Shown piece after piece: positions 35,789 through 43,927 of a stretch of 64,000 nt of DNA. The DNA is taken from the NCBI RefSeq assembly GCF_011759375.1, contig NZ_JAARML010000004.1, positions 310,001 through 374,000 of the forward strand. The letters run 5' to 3'. Source of the DNA: Paraflavitalea devenefica. GTDB lineage: Bacteria > Bacteroidota > Bacteroidia > Chitinophagales > Chitinophagaceae. The notes under the pieces are model-generated. The model was not told where the DNA came from, did no database searches, and saw only the letters and a list, made by a program, of their open reading frames with translations. Position 1 is the stretch's first letter. Each line of letters begins with the position of its first letter. A program made the position numbers and the translations under genes.

Positions 35789-37135
35789 CTAAAACTGCAG
35801 CACAAACGCTGTCCCCTCACCTTCAACGGATTGTACGTGGATATGTCCGCGGTGCAGCATCATGATCTGTTTACAAAGGCTGAGGCCAATACCGCTGCCG
35901 CTTTTCTTGGTACTGAAGAAAGGAATAAATATCTTATCAATCAACTCTTCGGGCATGCCAATACCGTTATCCGCTACCTTGATCACTGTCTTCCGGTTGG
36001 AAGCCAGGTAAGAAGATAAAATGATCCTGGGTTCCGCCTGGTCTTTCACCGCTTCCATGGCATTCACCACCAGGTTGATCAATACCTGCTCTACCAGGCT
36101 CGTATCTGCTTCCAGCATCAGGTCGGGATCTTTGAGAATGATCTCCATTTCAATATTCTTCTGCTCCAGCGTAGGCTCCATCAACTGGTGCAGGTTCTCA
36201 AACAGGTCGCGCACATACACCTTCTTCACATTGGGCGCCGTGATCTTATTGAGGTTACGGTAAGTCTCGGCAAACTTCAGCAGGCCCTCGCTCCGGCGCT
36301 TGATGGTATCAATGCCCAGCTCCAGGTCGTCGAGCTGACCACCCTGGTTGTCCAGCGAACCCACCGATTCCTGCAAACGCAATTTCAACGTGGCAGCCAG
36401 GGACGAAATGGGCGCAATGGAATTCATGATCTCATGCGTCATTACGCTCAGCAGCTTTTGCCAGGCTTTGGACTCCGTTTCATCCAGCGCTTCATTCACA
36501 TTCTGGAAAGCGATCAGTTTATACTTAAGCCCTTCCGTTTGGAAAGCAGTGGCGGAGAGCAATACTTTAAAGGCATTCTTATCGGAATGTGCGGTAGCGA
36601 TCTTGCTGTCGCCCGGCTTCAGGATCAGCACATGGCGGTACAGGTCGCCATCCCGTTTGGAAAGGGAGTGGATCGTTTTCAGGTAAGGCAACTGCAGCAT
36701 CTTCTTCAGCGATTCATTCATCCATACCACTTCGCCCCCATCCTCTTTATACATCAGGATACCGGTATCTATCAGCTCCAGTATCTTCTGCAAATACTGG
36801 TACTGTGTTTCCTTCTCCTTGCTGATCACCTTAAACGTGGAGTTGATCTCATTAAAACCCTTGCGCAGCGGCTGTAATTCCACCGGCGCGTGCTTTACAT
36901 CAAAATAGCGGGAAAAATCACGGTAATGTACAGACTCGACAAACTGGTCCAGTTCATCATGCGCCTTGCGCTGGAAACGATAGAACTCTACCACCTGGTA
37001 CACGATCACCGGCAGCATGATCACGAGGTAAATGAACAATTGATTCACGATCAGGAAAGCAGTCGCCGTCAATGTTACCAGCAATAAAAATACCCGGCTC
37101 AGTATACGCCACTCTATATTTCTGAAATCCATCAT
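35789..37135 (-). CDS. Membrane sensor histidine kinase (NtrB/NtrY-like)
   Basis: This is a 448-residue protein. Two TM helices (~12-32 and ~34-50) leave almost no periplasmic loop. They are followed by a linker (~52-105), a PAS-like domain (~108-220, ILELIDTGILMYKEDGGEVVWMN), a HisKA-type dimerisation domain with H234 in SVMTHEIMNSIAPISSLA, and a HATPase domain with N box NLVVNAMEAV, G1 VADNGIGMP and G2 GSGIGLSLC. It probably senses a membrane or cytoplasmic signal and phosphorylates the regulator encoded 8 bp upstream in the same operon. A heptad array directly follows the stop codon. Confidence 0.9.
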   Translation of the reverse strand: MMDFRNIEWRILSRVFLLLVTLTATAFLIVNQLFIYLVIMLPVIVYQVVEFYRFQRKAHDELDQFVESVHYRDFSRYFDVKHAPVELQPLRKGFNEINSTFKVISKEKETQYQYLQKILELIDTGILMYKEDGGEVVWMNESLKKMLQLPYLKTIHSLSKRDGDLYRHVLILKPGDSKIATAHSDKNAFKVLLSATAFQTEGLKYKLIAFQNVNEALDETESKAWQKLLSVMTHEIMNSIAPISSLAATLKLRLQESVGSLDNQGGQLDDLELGIDTIKRRSEGLLKFAETYRNLNKITAPNVKKVYVRDLFENLHQLMEPTLEQKNIEMEIILKDPDLMLEADTSLVEQVLINLVVNAMEAVKDQAEPRIILSSYLASNRKTVIKVADNGIGMPEELIDKIFIPFFSTKKSGSGIGLSLCKQIMMLHRGHIHVQSVEGEGTAFVLQF

Positions 37136-37143
37136 AATAAAAT

Positions 37144-38505
37144 CTAAATATCGTACTTGCTAAGCCTTCTGTACAAAGCTGTCCGCGTCAGTCCCAGTTC
37201 CTTCGCCGCTTTGGTAATATTGCCATTGTGTTTTTCAATCACCCGCAGGATCGTATTCTTTTCCACGGAGCTCAGCTTCAGTTCATCGGGTTCCGAATCT
37301 ACCACCACCGAACTTTCAATGGGCGAAAAGATCAGGTCGGTAGCCTGCAGCACATTGCCATCGGCCATGATCACCGCCCTTTCGATGGTGTATTGCAGCT
37401 CACGGATATTGCCGGGATAATGGTATTGCAGCAGCTTCTCCATCGCCTTACTGTCAAACTCCAGTACCGGCTTCAGGTACTTATTACTGTACAGGCGGCT
37501 GAAATGTTTGGCCAATATAATAATATCGTTCTCGCGCTTGCGCAGCGGCGGCACCATGATCTCTACCGTATTGATCCGGTAAATCAGGTCTTTCCGGAAA
37601 CGGCTTTCATTGGCCAGTTCGGCCAGCGGCACATTCGTAGCGCAGATCAGCCGGATATTAATGGGGATGGGATCATTGGTACCCAGCCTGATCACCTGCC
37701 GGTTCTGCAATACGCTCAGCAATTTGGCCTGCTGGTGCAGGGAAATATTGCCGATCTCATCCAGGAACAGGGTGCCGTTATTGGCGGCTTCAAAGCGGCC
37801 TATACGGTCTTCCCGTGCATCGGTAAAAGCCCCTTTCTTGTGGCCAAACAGCTCACTTTCAAAAAGACTTTCCGTCAGGGCGCCCACATCTACCTTAATA
37901 AACGCTTTATCGGTGCGCAGGGATTGCTGGTGGATGGCTTTTGCGATAAGGTCCTTACCGGTACCATTCTCACCCAGGATGAGGATATTGGCATCGGTAG
38001 GAGCTATCTTTTCGACCTTGTAAAAAATATCCTGCATGATCTCCGATTCGCCCAGCAGTTCGGTACCAATGATGGAATCCTTGCTGAGGGAGGGGCTGGC
38101 AGCCATCTTACCGTTGCCTTTCCGTTTCAGGGCCTCTTTGATGGTGGTGATCAGCTTTTCATTGTGCCAGGGCTTTACCACAAAATCGGCTGCCCCCTCT
38201 TTCAGGGAGCGTACGGCCAGGTCTATATCGCCATAAGCAGTGATCATGATCACGGCAGCTTCCGACTTGAACTCCTTGACCTTGTTCAGCCAGAAAAGCC
38301 CTTCATTGCCCGTATTAATGGAGCTGGTAAAATTCATGTCCAGCAGGATCACATCAAAAGCCTGTTTGGATAATAACCACCGCAGGTTTTCGGGGTTTTT
38401 CTCGGTCACCACTTCTTTGGCCTCCGTTTTCAGCAATAAACGCACGGCCGTCAGCACATCGGTATCATCATCGATGATTAAAACACTGGCATTTTTAAGT
38501 AACAT
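37144..38505 (-). CDS. Sigma-54-type response regulator (NtrC family)
   Basis: This is a 453-residue protein. The receiver domain (~5-128) has acidic D12-D14, phospho-acceptor D56, T89 and K111. The AAA+ domain (~145-375) has Walker A GENGTGKD (178-185), GAFTDA (225-230) where GAFTGA is classical, and Walker B GTLFLDE (244-250). A C-terminal Fis-type helix-turn-helix reads ITKAAKELGLTRTALYRRLSKY. I chose the ATG at 38505 because LLKNASVLIIDDD is the usual receiver start. It should activate RpoN promoters when phosphorylated. The divergent efflux locus with a sigma-54-like promoter is its likely target. Confidence 0.9.
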   Translation of the reverse strand: MLLKNASVLIIDDDTDVLTAVRLLLKTEAKEVVTEKNPENLRWLLSKQAFDVILLDMNFTSSINTGNEGLFWLNKVKEFKSEAAVIMITAYGDIDLAVRSLKEGAADFVVKPWHNEKLITTIKEALKRKGNGKMAASPSLSKDSIIGTELLGESEIMQDIFYKVEKIAPTDANILILGENGTGKDLIAKAIHQQSLRTDKAFIKVDVGALTESLFESELFGHKKGAFTDAREDRIGRFEAANNGTLFLDEIGNISLHQQAKLLSVLQNRQVIRLGTNDPIPINIRLICATNVPLAELANESRFRKDLIYRINTVEIMVPPLRKRENDIIILAKHFSRLYSNKYLKPVLEFDSKAMEKLLQYHYPGNIRELQYTIERAVIMADGNVLQATDLIFSPIESSVVVDSEPDELKLSSVEKNTILRVIEKHNGNITKAAKELGLTRTALYRRLSKYDI

Positions 38506-38617
38506 AACTGGAAAAATAAATATTGAGTTGGATGCAACATAATCCAACTACAATTATACCATAATTACAAAGGCATGGCAAACAATTTTTTACGCAAAAA
38601 CAGGGGTGAAAGCCAAC

Positions 38618-38666
38618 TGTATCGAAAGCGGACAGTAGTTGTAGCGGTAACGAACAGATTCGTAGT
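38618..38666 (+). promoter_or_regulatory. 49-bp upstream element, copy 1 (candidate regulator binding site)
   Basis: The stretch begins TGTATC, has CGGAC at 38629-38633 and ends with TAACGAACA-GA-TTCGTAGT (38648-38666), containing inverted ACGAA/TTCGT half sites. The same layout with equal spacing recurs at 63721-63769. It lies 43 bp upstream of the -24 element, as expected of an enhancer site for an NtrC-type activator. Confidence 0.6.
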
Positions 38667-38708
38667 CCACAACAGGATAAGGTTCTGGAAATCATAGAGG
38701 TTACATTC

Positions 38709-38723
38709 TGGCACGTTGTTGCT
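38709..38723 (+). promoter_or_regulatory. Sigma-54-like -24/-12 promoter with one-base-short spacer
   Basis: TGGCACG is an exact -24 box and TTGCT an exact -12 box, but only three bases separate them (GG-N9-GC), where four (GG-N10-GC) are usual. It lies between the 49-bp element and the adaptor gene, next to a sigma-54-type regulator gene. Confidence 0.5.
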
Positions 38724-38767
38724 TTCTTATTCGGCGAATTAGTTATTCTCATGTGATTGTTATTCGG

Positions 38768-38801
38768 CCATCCGGCCATCAGCCAGCCGGATGGTTTTTT
38801 T
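38768..38801 (+). terminator. Intrinsic terminator in the leader of the efflux locus
   Basis: A perfect 9-bp GC-rich stem (38768-38776 with 38786-38794, half site CCATCCGGC) with a 9-nt loop is followed by seven T residues (38795-38801). No plus-strand gene lies upstream, and the adaptor starts at 38839, so it acts on the leader transcript or ends a ~70-nt RNA. Confidence 0.8.
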
Positions 38802-38838
38802 AAAAAAAGCTGAATTCTAATACTAAAGATTTTATACC

Positions 38839-40095
38839 GTGGACAGAGTCATTGCCAAAAAGAAATGGACAACCAAGAAGTTACTAACCATCGGAGGTAT
38901 CGTGGCCCTCGCAGGATTGATCTCCGCCAGTGTTTATTTCACTTCCGGCAAAAAACGCCTGAATGTAGATACAGAACGCATTACCATTAGTGAGGTGAGG
39001 AAAAGCCCCTTTCAGGAAACCATTCCCATTAATGGCGTGGTGCTCCCCATCACCACCATTTACATGGATGCCCAGGAAGGTGGCCGGGTGGAAGAAAAGT
39101 TTGTGGAAGACGGTACCGTGATGAAAAAAGGCCAGCCCATCCTGCGCCTCTCCAACCCCGATCTGGCGCTCAACCTGGTAAACCAGGAAACATCCGTGTA
39201 CAACCTGCTCACCCAGATGCAGATCGCCAACAACAATGCCAAGCAGAACACAGTAGGCAAGCTCAACCAGATGACGGACGTGGAAAATACCCTGAAAGAA
39301 GCAGAGCGGGTATACAAGCTTAATAAAAAACTGTACGAGCAGAAAGTGATTGGCGAACAGGAATTCCGTCAGTCGGAGAATACCTACAACTACCAGTTGC
39401 AAAAGAAGAAACTGACCGCTGAGATCCTGCGGCAGGATTCTATCTCTACAGCGACCCAAATTGCACAGGATAAACTGACCTACAGGAACTCACAGAATGC
39501 CCTGGAGCTGACCCGCCAAAAGGTAGGCGACCTGATCGTACGGGCGCCGGTGGATGGGCAACTGACTTCCCTTGACGCCGAACTGGGACAGAATAAAAAT
39601 AAAGGAGAACGCCTGGGGCAGATTGACGTACTCAGCGGCTTCAAGGTGCGCGCCGATATTGATGAACATTACCTCTCCCGCATTTATAATGAGCTGACCG
39701 GCACTTTCGACTTTGCCGGCAAAACGTATAAGCTCCGCATTACCAAAGTATACACACAGGTTATAGCGAGCCGCTTCCAGGTAGACATGCAGTTTGTAGG
39801 CGAAGTGCCCAAAGGCATCCGCCGCGGACAGACCCTGCAGATCAGGCTGGCGCTGAGCGATGAAACAGAAGCCATCCTCCTGGCCAAAGGCGGTTTCTAC
39901 CAGCAAACCGGTGGTAACTGGATCTTTAAAGTGAGCGAAAGCGGCAATACGGCTTATAAGGTCAACATCAGCCTGGGCCGTCAAAGCCCCGACTATTATG
40001 AGGTACTGGATGGCCTGAAGCCCGGTGATAAGGTGGTAACCTCCAGCTATGAGAATTATGGAGACATGCAGGAACTGGTGCTGAAGAAGCCGTAG
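38839..40095 (+). CDS. HlyD/MacA-type periplasmic adaptor (membrane fusion protein)
   Basis: This is a 418-residue protein starting with GTG. A cytoplasmic basic stretch precedes TM1 (~17-35). The first half of the barrel-sandwich hybrid (~60-110, EEKFVEDGTVMKKGQPILRLSNPDL) leads to a coiled-coil hairpin (~115-225), then LIVRAPVDGQLTSLDAELGQ closes the lipoyl-like domain, with beta-barrel and membrane-proximal domains to the end (GLKPGDKVVTSSYENY). It should link inner-membrane FtsX-type permeases to an outer-membrane exit, or pass substrates across the periplasm. No TolC-like gene is in the window. It is the first gene of the plus-strand locus. Confidence 0.88.
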   Translation: MDRVIAKKKWTTKKLLTIGGIVALAGLISASVYFTSGKKRLNVDTERITISEVRKSPFQETIPINGVVLPITTIYMDAQEGGRVEEKFVEDGTVMKKGQPILRLSNPDLALNLVNQETSVYNLLTQMQIANNNAKQNTVGKLNQMTDVENTLKEAERVYKLNKKLYEQKVIGEQEFRQSENTYNYQLQKKKLTAEILRQDSISTATQIAQDKLTYRNSQNALELTRQKVGDLIVRAPVDGQLTSLDAELGQNKNKGERLGQIDVLSGFKVRADIDEHYLSRIYNELTGTFDFAGKTYKLRITKVYTQVIASRFQVDMQFVGEVPKGIRRGQTLQIRLALSDETEAILLAKGGFYQQTGGNWIFKVSESGNTAYKVNISLGRQSPDYYEVLDGLKPGDKVVTSSYENYGDMQELVLKKP

Positions 40096-40144
40096 CTGTG
40101 TAACATAACAAAACCGTGAAACGTCATACGTAAAAATAAACGCC

Positions 40145-40339
40145 ATGAAAATCAAAACCATTTACGCCATTTTGCTGCTGCTTTGCTGCACGCTGGGCGC
40201 TTCTCCCAACAGGCATTCGGCCTGCCCCGGAATGAAGAATGCCGCCGCCGAAAAGCCGGCACGGGAAGTGGTCACAGGTGCGGCAGAGGCGCTGGTCACC
40301 AGCTACCTGCCCGGTTACAGCATTATATTCATCAACTAA
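40145..40339 (+). CDS. Small exported protein (64 residues) between adaptor and ATPase genes
   Basis: A signal-peptide-like start (MKIKTIYAILLLLCCTLGAS) is followed by a ~43-residue mature part with one Cys (HSACPGMKN) and no known domain. It begins 49 bp after the adaptor and ends 25 bp before the ATPase, in the same direction. Its position and leader make it plausible as a real gene; a function cannot be suggested. Confidence 0.45.
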   Translation: MKIKTIYAILLLLCCTLGASPNRHSACPGMKNAAAEKPAREVVTGAAEALVTSYLPGYSIIFIN

Positions 40340-40364
40340 TAACATACTTCAAAACCAAATAAAC

Positions 40365-41042
40365 ATGATCAAGATCACAGAACTCGAGAAAGTCTACCGT
40401 ACGGAAGAAGTAGAAACTGTGGCGCTGAATAAACTCTCCCTGGAAGTGAAAGAAGGGGAATTTGTAGCGGTAATGGGCCCCTCCGGTTGCGGGAAGTCTA
40501 CCTTACTCAACATCCTGGGCCTGCTCGATGATCCCGATGCCGGCAGCTTTATTTTCAATGGACAGGAGATTGCCCATTTCAACGAACGCAAGCGTGCCGA
40601 CCTGCGCAAGCACAATATCGGTTTTGTGTTCCAGAGCTTTAACCTCATTGATGAGCTCACCGTATTTGAAAATGTGGAACTGCCATTGATCTACACAGGC
40701 GTTAAATCGGCCGACCGTAAAAAACGCGTAGAAGAGGCGCTGGATAAAATGCAGATCATGCACCGCCGCAACCACTACCCGCAACAACTTTCCGGTGGTC
40801 AACAGCAACGGGTAGCCGTAGCCCGCGCAGTGGTCAACAATCCCAAGCTGATCCTGGCGGATGAGCCTACCGGTAACCTCGACTCTTCCAATGGTAATGA
40901 AGTAATGGCATTGCTCACCGACCTCAATGAGCAGGGCACTACCATCGTGATGGTTACCCACTCCGAACATGATGCCCGCTACAGCCACCGCATCATCCGT
41001 ATGCTGGATGGACAGGCTGTACTGGAAAATATTATGGTATAA
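40365..41042 (+). CDS. ABC ATPase of MacB/LolD type
   Basis: This is a 225-residue ATPase. Walker A is GPSGCGKST (38-46), Q-loop Q90 lies in FVFQSFNLIDELTVFENVELP, the signature is LSGGQQQR (142-149), Walker B is LILADEP (162-168) and the H-loop is H199. The QSFNLIDELTVFENVELPLIY region is typical of the MacB/LolD/FtsE group that drives FtsX-type permeases by mechanotransmission. I chose the ATG at 40365; the longer frame to 40239 overlaps the small exported gene and has no family likeness. It is the only ATPase in a locus with ten permeases, so it may serve all of them. Confidence 0.93.
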   Translation: MIKITELEKVYRTEEVETVALNKLSLEVKEGEFVAVMGPSGCGKSTLLNILGLLDDPDAGSFIFNGQEIAHFNERKRADLRKHNIGFVFQSFNLIDELTVFENVELPLIYTGVKSADRKKRVEEALDKMQIMHRRNHYPQQLSGGQQQRVAVARAVVNNPKLILADEPTGNLDSSNGNEVMALLTDLNEQGTTIVMVTHSEHDARYSHRIIRMLDGQAVLENIMV

Positions 41043-41046
41043 CCAC

Positions 41047-41131
41047 GAAGTCAGAAGTCGGAAGTCTGAAAGCGAGACAGCTTATCGGATCGGAAGCTTC
41101 ATCCGACTTCAGACCTCAGACTTCAGACCTC
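41047..41131. repeat. Inverted heptad repeat array (unit GAAGTCN)
   Basis: Just after the ATPase stop, three 7-nt units GAAGTCA, GAAGTCG, GAAGTCT (41047-41067) are mirrored by four units CGACTTC, AGACCTC, AGACTTC, AGACCTC (41104-41131). The arms can form an imperfect long stem around a 36-nt middle, which has its own CGGAT/ATCCG pair. Confidence 0.75.
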
Positions 41132-41142
41132 AAAACATAGCC

Positions 41143-43563
41143 ATGATCTACAACTACCTGAAGATAGCATTCCGCAGCCTGCTCAAATACAGGTTTATCT
41201 TCTTCACCAACCTCTTTGGCCTGACGGTAGGGTTTACCTGCTGCCTGCTCATCTTTGTATACATTTTGCATGAGCTGAGCTATGATAAGTACAATAAAAA
41301 TGCCGATCGCACTTACCGGGTCACCCGTTTATTCAGGAATGCTGAAACCGGCGCCACCAACCTTAACCTCGGCGCTGTAGCGCCTCCCTTTGCGCCTTTA
41401 CTGGAAAATGATTTTAAGGAGATAGAGACAATAACCCGCCTGTTTCCCGTTGGCACCACTACCCTGCGGTATAATGACAAAGTGTTTAATGAACGGAACG
41501 TGTACATGGCCGACGAACATTTTCACGATATCTTTTCCATGCAGGTAACAAAAGGGAACCCCGCCACCGCGCTGAAAGATCCTTATACGGTGATGCTCAC
41601 GGAAGAAATGGCGGAAAAGTATTTCGGTAAGGAAGACCCTATGAATAAGCTGATCGGGATGTACGATGATCAATCATTTAAGGTTACCGGTATCTTTAAA
41701 CCTTTTCCCTCCAATGCACATTTCCATCCGTCTATTTTGGTTTCTTTCAATACCCTGAAGGATTCGGCCGTTTATGGCGAGCGTAACCTCCGCACCAACT
41801 GGGGCAACAATGCCTTTTATACGTACATGCTGCTGCCGGCCAATTATGACGCCCAAAAACTGGAAGCGCAATTCCCGGCTTTCCTGGACAGGCACCTGGA
41901 TCCCGGGGCGCCGGTAAAGGCATCCCGCTGGACACAGCTCTCCCTGCAAAAGCTCACCGACATTCACCTGCACTCACACCTGGATTCCGAACTGGAAGAA
42001 AATGGCGATATCAAACGCGTTTATATCTTCTCGGCTATCGCTCTCTTCATCCTGCTCATCGCCTGTATCAATTACATGAACCTCTCTACAGCACGCTCTG
42101 TACTGAGGGCAAAAGAAATTGGCATCCGCAAAGTAGTAGGCGCAGAAAGAAGGGAGCTCATCTTTCAGTTCCTCAGTGAGTCTTCCCTCATTACCTGGAT
42201 GGCCATGATACTGGCCTTCGGGCTCACCTGGCAGTTATTGCCCTTCCTGAACAACTTGTCGGGGCAAACACTTTCCATCAGCGCCTTGTTCCATTGGCAA
42301 ATTATGTTGCCTGTATTGCTGGCCCCCTTCCTGGTAGGTTTAATAGCCGGCATCTACCCTGCCCTGTTCATGTCTTCCTTCAAACCCATCAAAGTATTAA
42401 AAGGGTTCATGAAAACAGGCGGGGCCAATATCTCTTTCCGCCAGGTATTGGTGACGACGCAGTTTGCCATCTCCATCATGCTCATTATCGCCACAGCGGT
42501 TGTCTTCCGTCAGTTGCGTTACATGCAGGAGAAATCACTGGGCTTCGACCGCGACCATATTGTAACCATGCGTTACAATGGTGGGCTGAATGAAAGATAC
42601 GATGCTTTCCGGGCTGAACTGCTCGGGAATACCAATATTAAAAATACTGCCCGCTCTTCCCGTATCCCTACCGGCCGGCTGCTGGATGCCCAGGGCTCTT
42701 CCATACAACGGGGTGATAGCCTGGCCCCTACGCAAGCCGATATCAAGTATGTGGTAGTGGACCATGATTTTGTGCCCACCTATGGCGTAAAAATACTGGC
42801 AGGCCGGAACTTCTCACGCGACTATGGTCCCGATACGGCCGGCTTTATCATCAACCACGCAGCGGTAACTGTACTGGGACTAAAATCGGATGATGAAGCG
42901 GTGGGTAAGAACTTTACCTATGGCCGCCGGCGGGGAAAGATCATTGGGGTATTCAATGATTTCCATTTTGAGTCCATGCACCAGAGAATATTGCCCCTGG
43001 TATTGGTAACACCAACCCGGCCCGATTACAGAAGGATCTCCGTAAAGGTGGCCGGCAATAACATGACCAGCGCCCTGGCCCATATAGAGAGCACCTGGAA
43101 AAAGTTCTTACCCGAAACACCTTTCGAATACACCTTCATGGATGAGAACTTTGAAGATCTCTACAAATCCGAGCAAAGGCAGGGCGCCATCTTTACCATC
43201 TTTTCCTGTATTGCCATCGCTATTGCCTGCCTGGGTTTGTTTGGCTTGTCGGCCTTTGCCATCACCCAACGGATCAAAGAAATAGGTATCCGTAAAGTCA
43301 TTGGCGCATCCGTTCCCAATATTGTTACCCTGCTGTCAAAAGACTTCCTGAAACTGGTAGCTGTTGCAACCATCATTGCATTCCCCGTTGCCTGGTATGC
43401 CATGAACAGTTGGTTACAGGATTTTGCGTATCGAAGCACTATATCCTGGTGGATCTTCGCAGGAGCGGGTATCATTGCAGTAGTCATTGCTTTATTCACC
43501 ATCAGTTTTCAGGCTATTAAGGCCGCCACCGCCAATCCGGTGAAGAGCCTGAGGAGTGAATAA
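41143..43563 (+). CDS. FtsX/MacB-type ABC permease 1
   Basis: This is an 806-residue permease with an N-terminal TM (~18-40), a MacB-PCD-like periplasmic domain (~41-290), a first FtsX module (~295-420) with ARSVLRAKEIGIRKVVGAE, a TM near 445, a second periplasmic domain (~465-680, GRNFSRDYGPDTAGFIIN and KIIGVFNDFHFESMH), and a second FtsX module (~685-806) with QRIKEIGIRKVIGAS. It ends NPVKSLRSE. Two EIGIRK coupling motifs mean the chain holds both membrane halves. I chose the ATG at 41143, at the conserved IYNYLKIAFRSLLKY start; the longer frame overlaps the ATPase. It probably works with the ATPase and adaptor upstream. Confidence 0.9.
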   Translation: MIYNYLKIAFRSLLKYRFIFFTNLFGLTVGFTCCLLIFVYILHELSYDKYNKNADRTYRVTRLFRNAETGATNLNLGAVAPPFAPLLENDFKEIETITRLFPVGTTTLRYNDKVFNERNVYMADEHFHDIFSMQVTKGNPATALKDPYTVMLTEEMAEKYFGKEDPMNKLIGMYDDQSFKVTGIFKPFPSNAHFHPSILVSFNTLKDSAVYGERNLRTNWGNNAFYTYMLLPANYDAQKLEAQFPAFLDRHLDPGAPVKASRWTQLSLQKLTDIHLHSHLDSELEENGDIKRVYIFSAIALFILLIACINYMNLSTARSVLRAKEIGIRKVVGAERRELIFQFLSESSLITWMAMILAFGLTWQLLPFLNNLSGQTLSISALFHWQIMLPVLLAPFLVGLIAGIYPALFMSSFKPIKVLKGFMKTGGANISFRQVLVTTQFAISIMLIIATAVVFRQLRYMQEKSLGFDRDHIVTMRYNGGLNERYDAFRAELLGNTNIKNTARSSRIPTGRLLDAQGSSIQRGDSLAPTQADIKYVVVDHDFVPTYGVKILAGRNFSRDYGPDTAGFIINHAAVTVLGLKSDDEAVGKNFTYGRRRGKIIGVFNDFHFESMHQRILPLVLVTPTRPDYRRISVKVAGNNMTSALAHIESTWKKFLPETPFEYTFMDENFEDLYKSEQRQGAIFTIFSCIAIAIACLGLFGLSAFAITQRIKEIGIRKVIGASVPNIVTLLSKDFLKLVAVATIIAFPVAWYAMNSWLQDFAYRSTISWWIFAGAGIIAVVIALFTISFQAIKAATANPVKSLRSE

Positions 43564-43598
43564 CCTAAAGAACACTTAATACTTAACCATACAAAGCC

Positions 43599-43859
43599 AT
43601 GAACAAAACAATCCTTTCCCTGATCACCGCCCTGACACTGATAGCAGCTATCGCCTGTGGGCGGGGCACCCATATTAAAAAATCCGTATCCTACCAGGGA
43701 GACATGATGCGTGTAAAAGTCTATGCTAAGGTCAATGGAAGGCAGGTGCATGACTATGACAAGGAGTTCAATGTAGCCGGGTTGAACAAAGCAGAAAGGG
43801 AAACCATGGCCAAACGTATCATGGATTCGCTCGACCTGCCGGATGACACCGGAAAATAA
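43599..43859 (+). CDS. Small lipoprotein between permeases 1 and 2
   Basis: This is an 86-residue protein with signal peptide and lipobox Cys20 (LIAAIACGRG). The mature part has a short beta-like stretch (DMMRVKVYAKVNGRQVHDYDKEF) and a charged helix (LNKAERETMAKRIMDSLDL). I do not recognise the family. It lies 35 bp after permease 1 and 68 bp before permease 2 on the same strand, so it is probably an operon member and perhaps a periplasmic accessory factor. Confidence 0.6.
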   Translation: MNKTILSLITALTLIAAIACGRGTHIKKSVSYQGDMMRVKVYAKVNGRQVHDYDKEFNVAGLNKAERETMAKRIMDSLDLPDDTGK

Positions 43860-43927
43860 TATCCAATAACCCTATGCCGGCCATACCACCCAAACAATAA
43901 GTTCTTTACTGATAATTAAACAGCGTT

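Larger units (their letters stand above)
38506..38838. other. 333-bp divergent regulatory region between regulator and adaptor genes
   Basis: There is no gene. From left to right it holds a hairpin GTTGGAT/ATCCAAC (38527-38533 with 38542-38548) in the regulator leader, a 49-bp element repeated before the tenth permease (38618-38666), a sigma-54-like -24/-12 (38709-38723) and a strong plus-strand terminator (38768-38801). It probably controls both directions. Confidence 0.6.

Noticed and set aside
40239..40364. Extended N-terminus for the MacB/LolD-type ATPase
   Set aside because: It overlaps the small exported gene in another frame; the ATPase family starts at MIKITELEKVY (40365).
40969..41142. 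Extended N-terminus for permease 1
   Set aside because: It overlaps the ATPase gene and translates the heptad array; the conserved permease start is at 41143.
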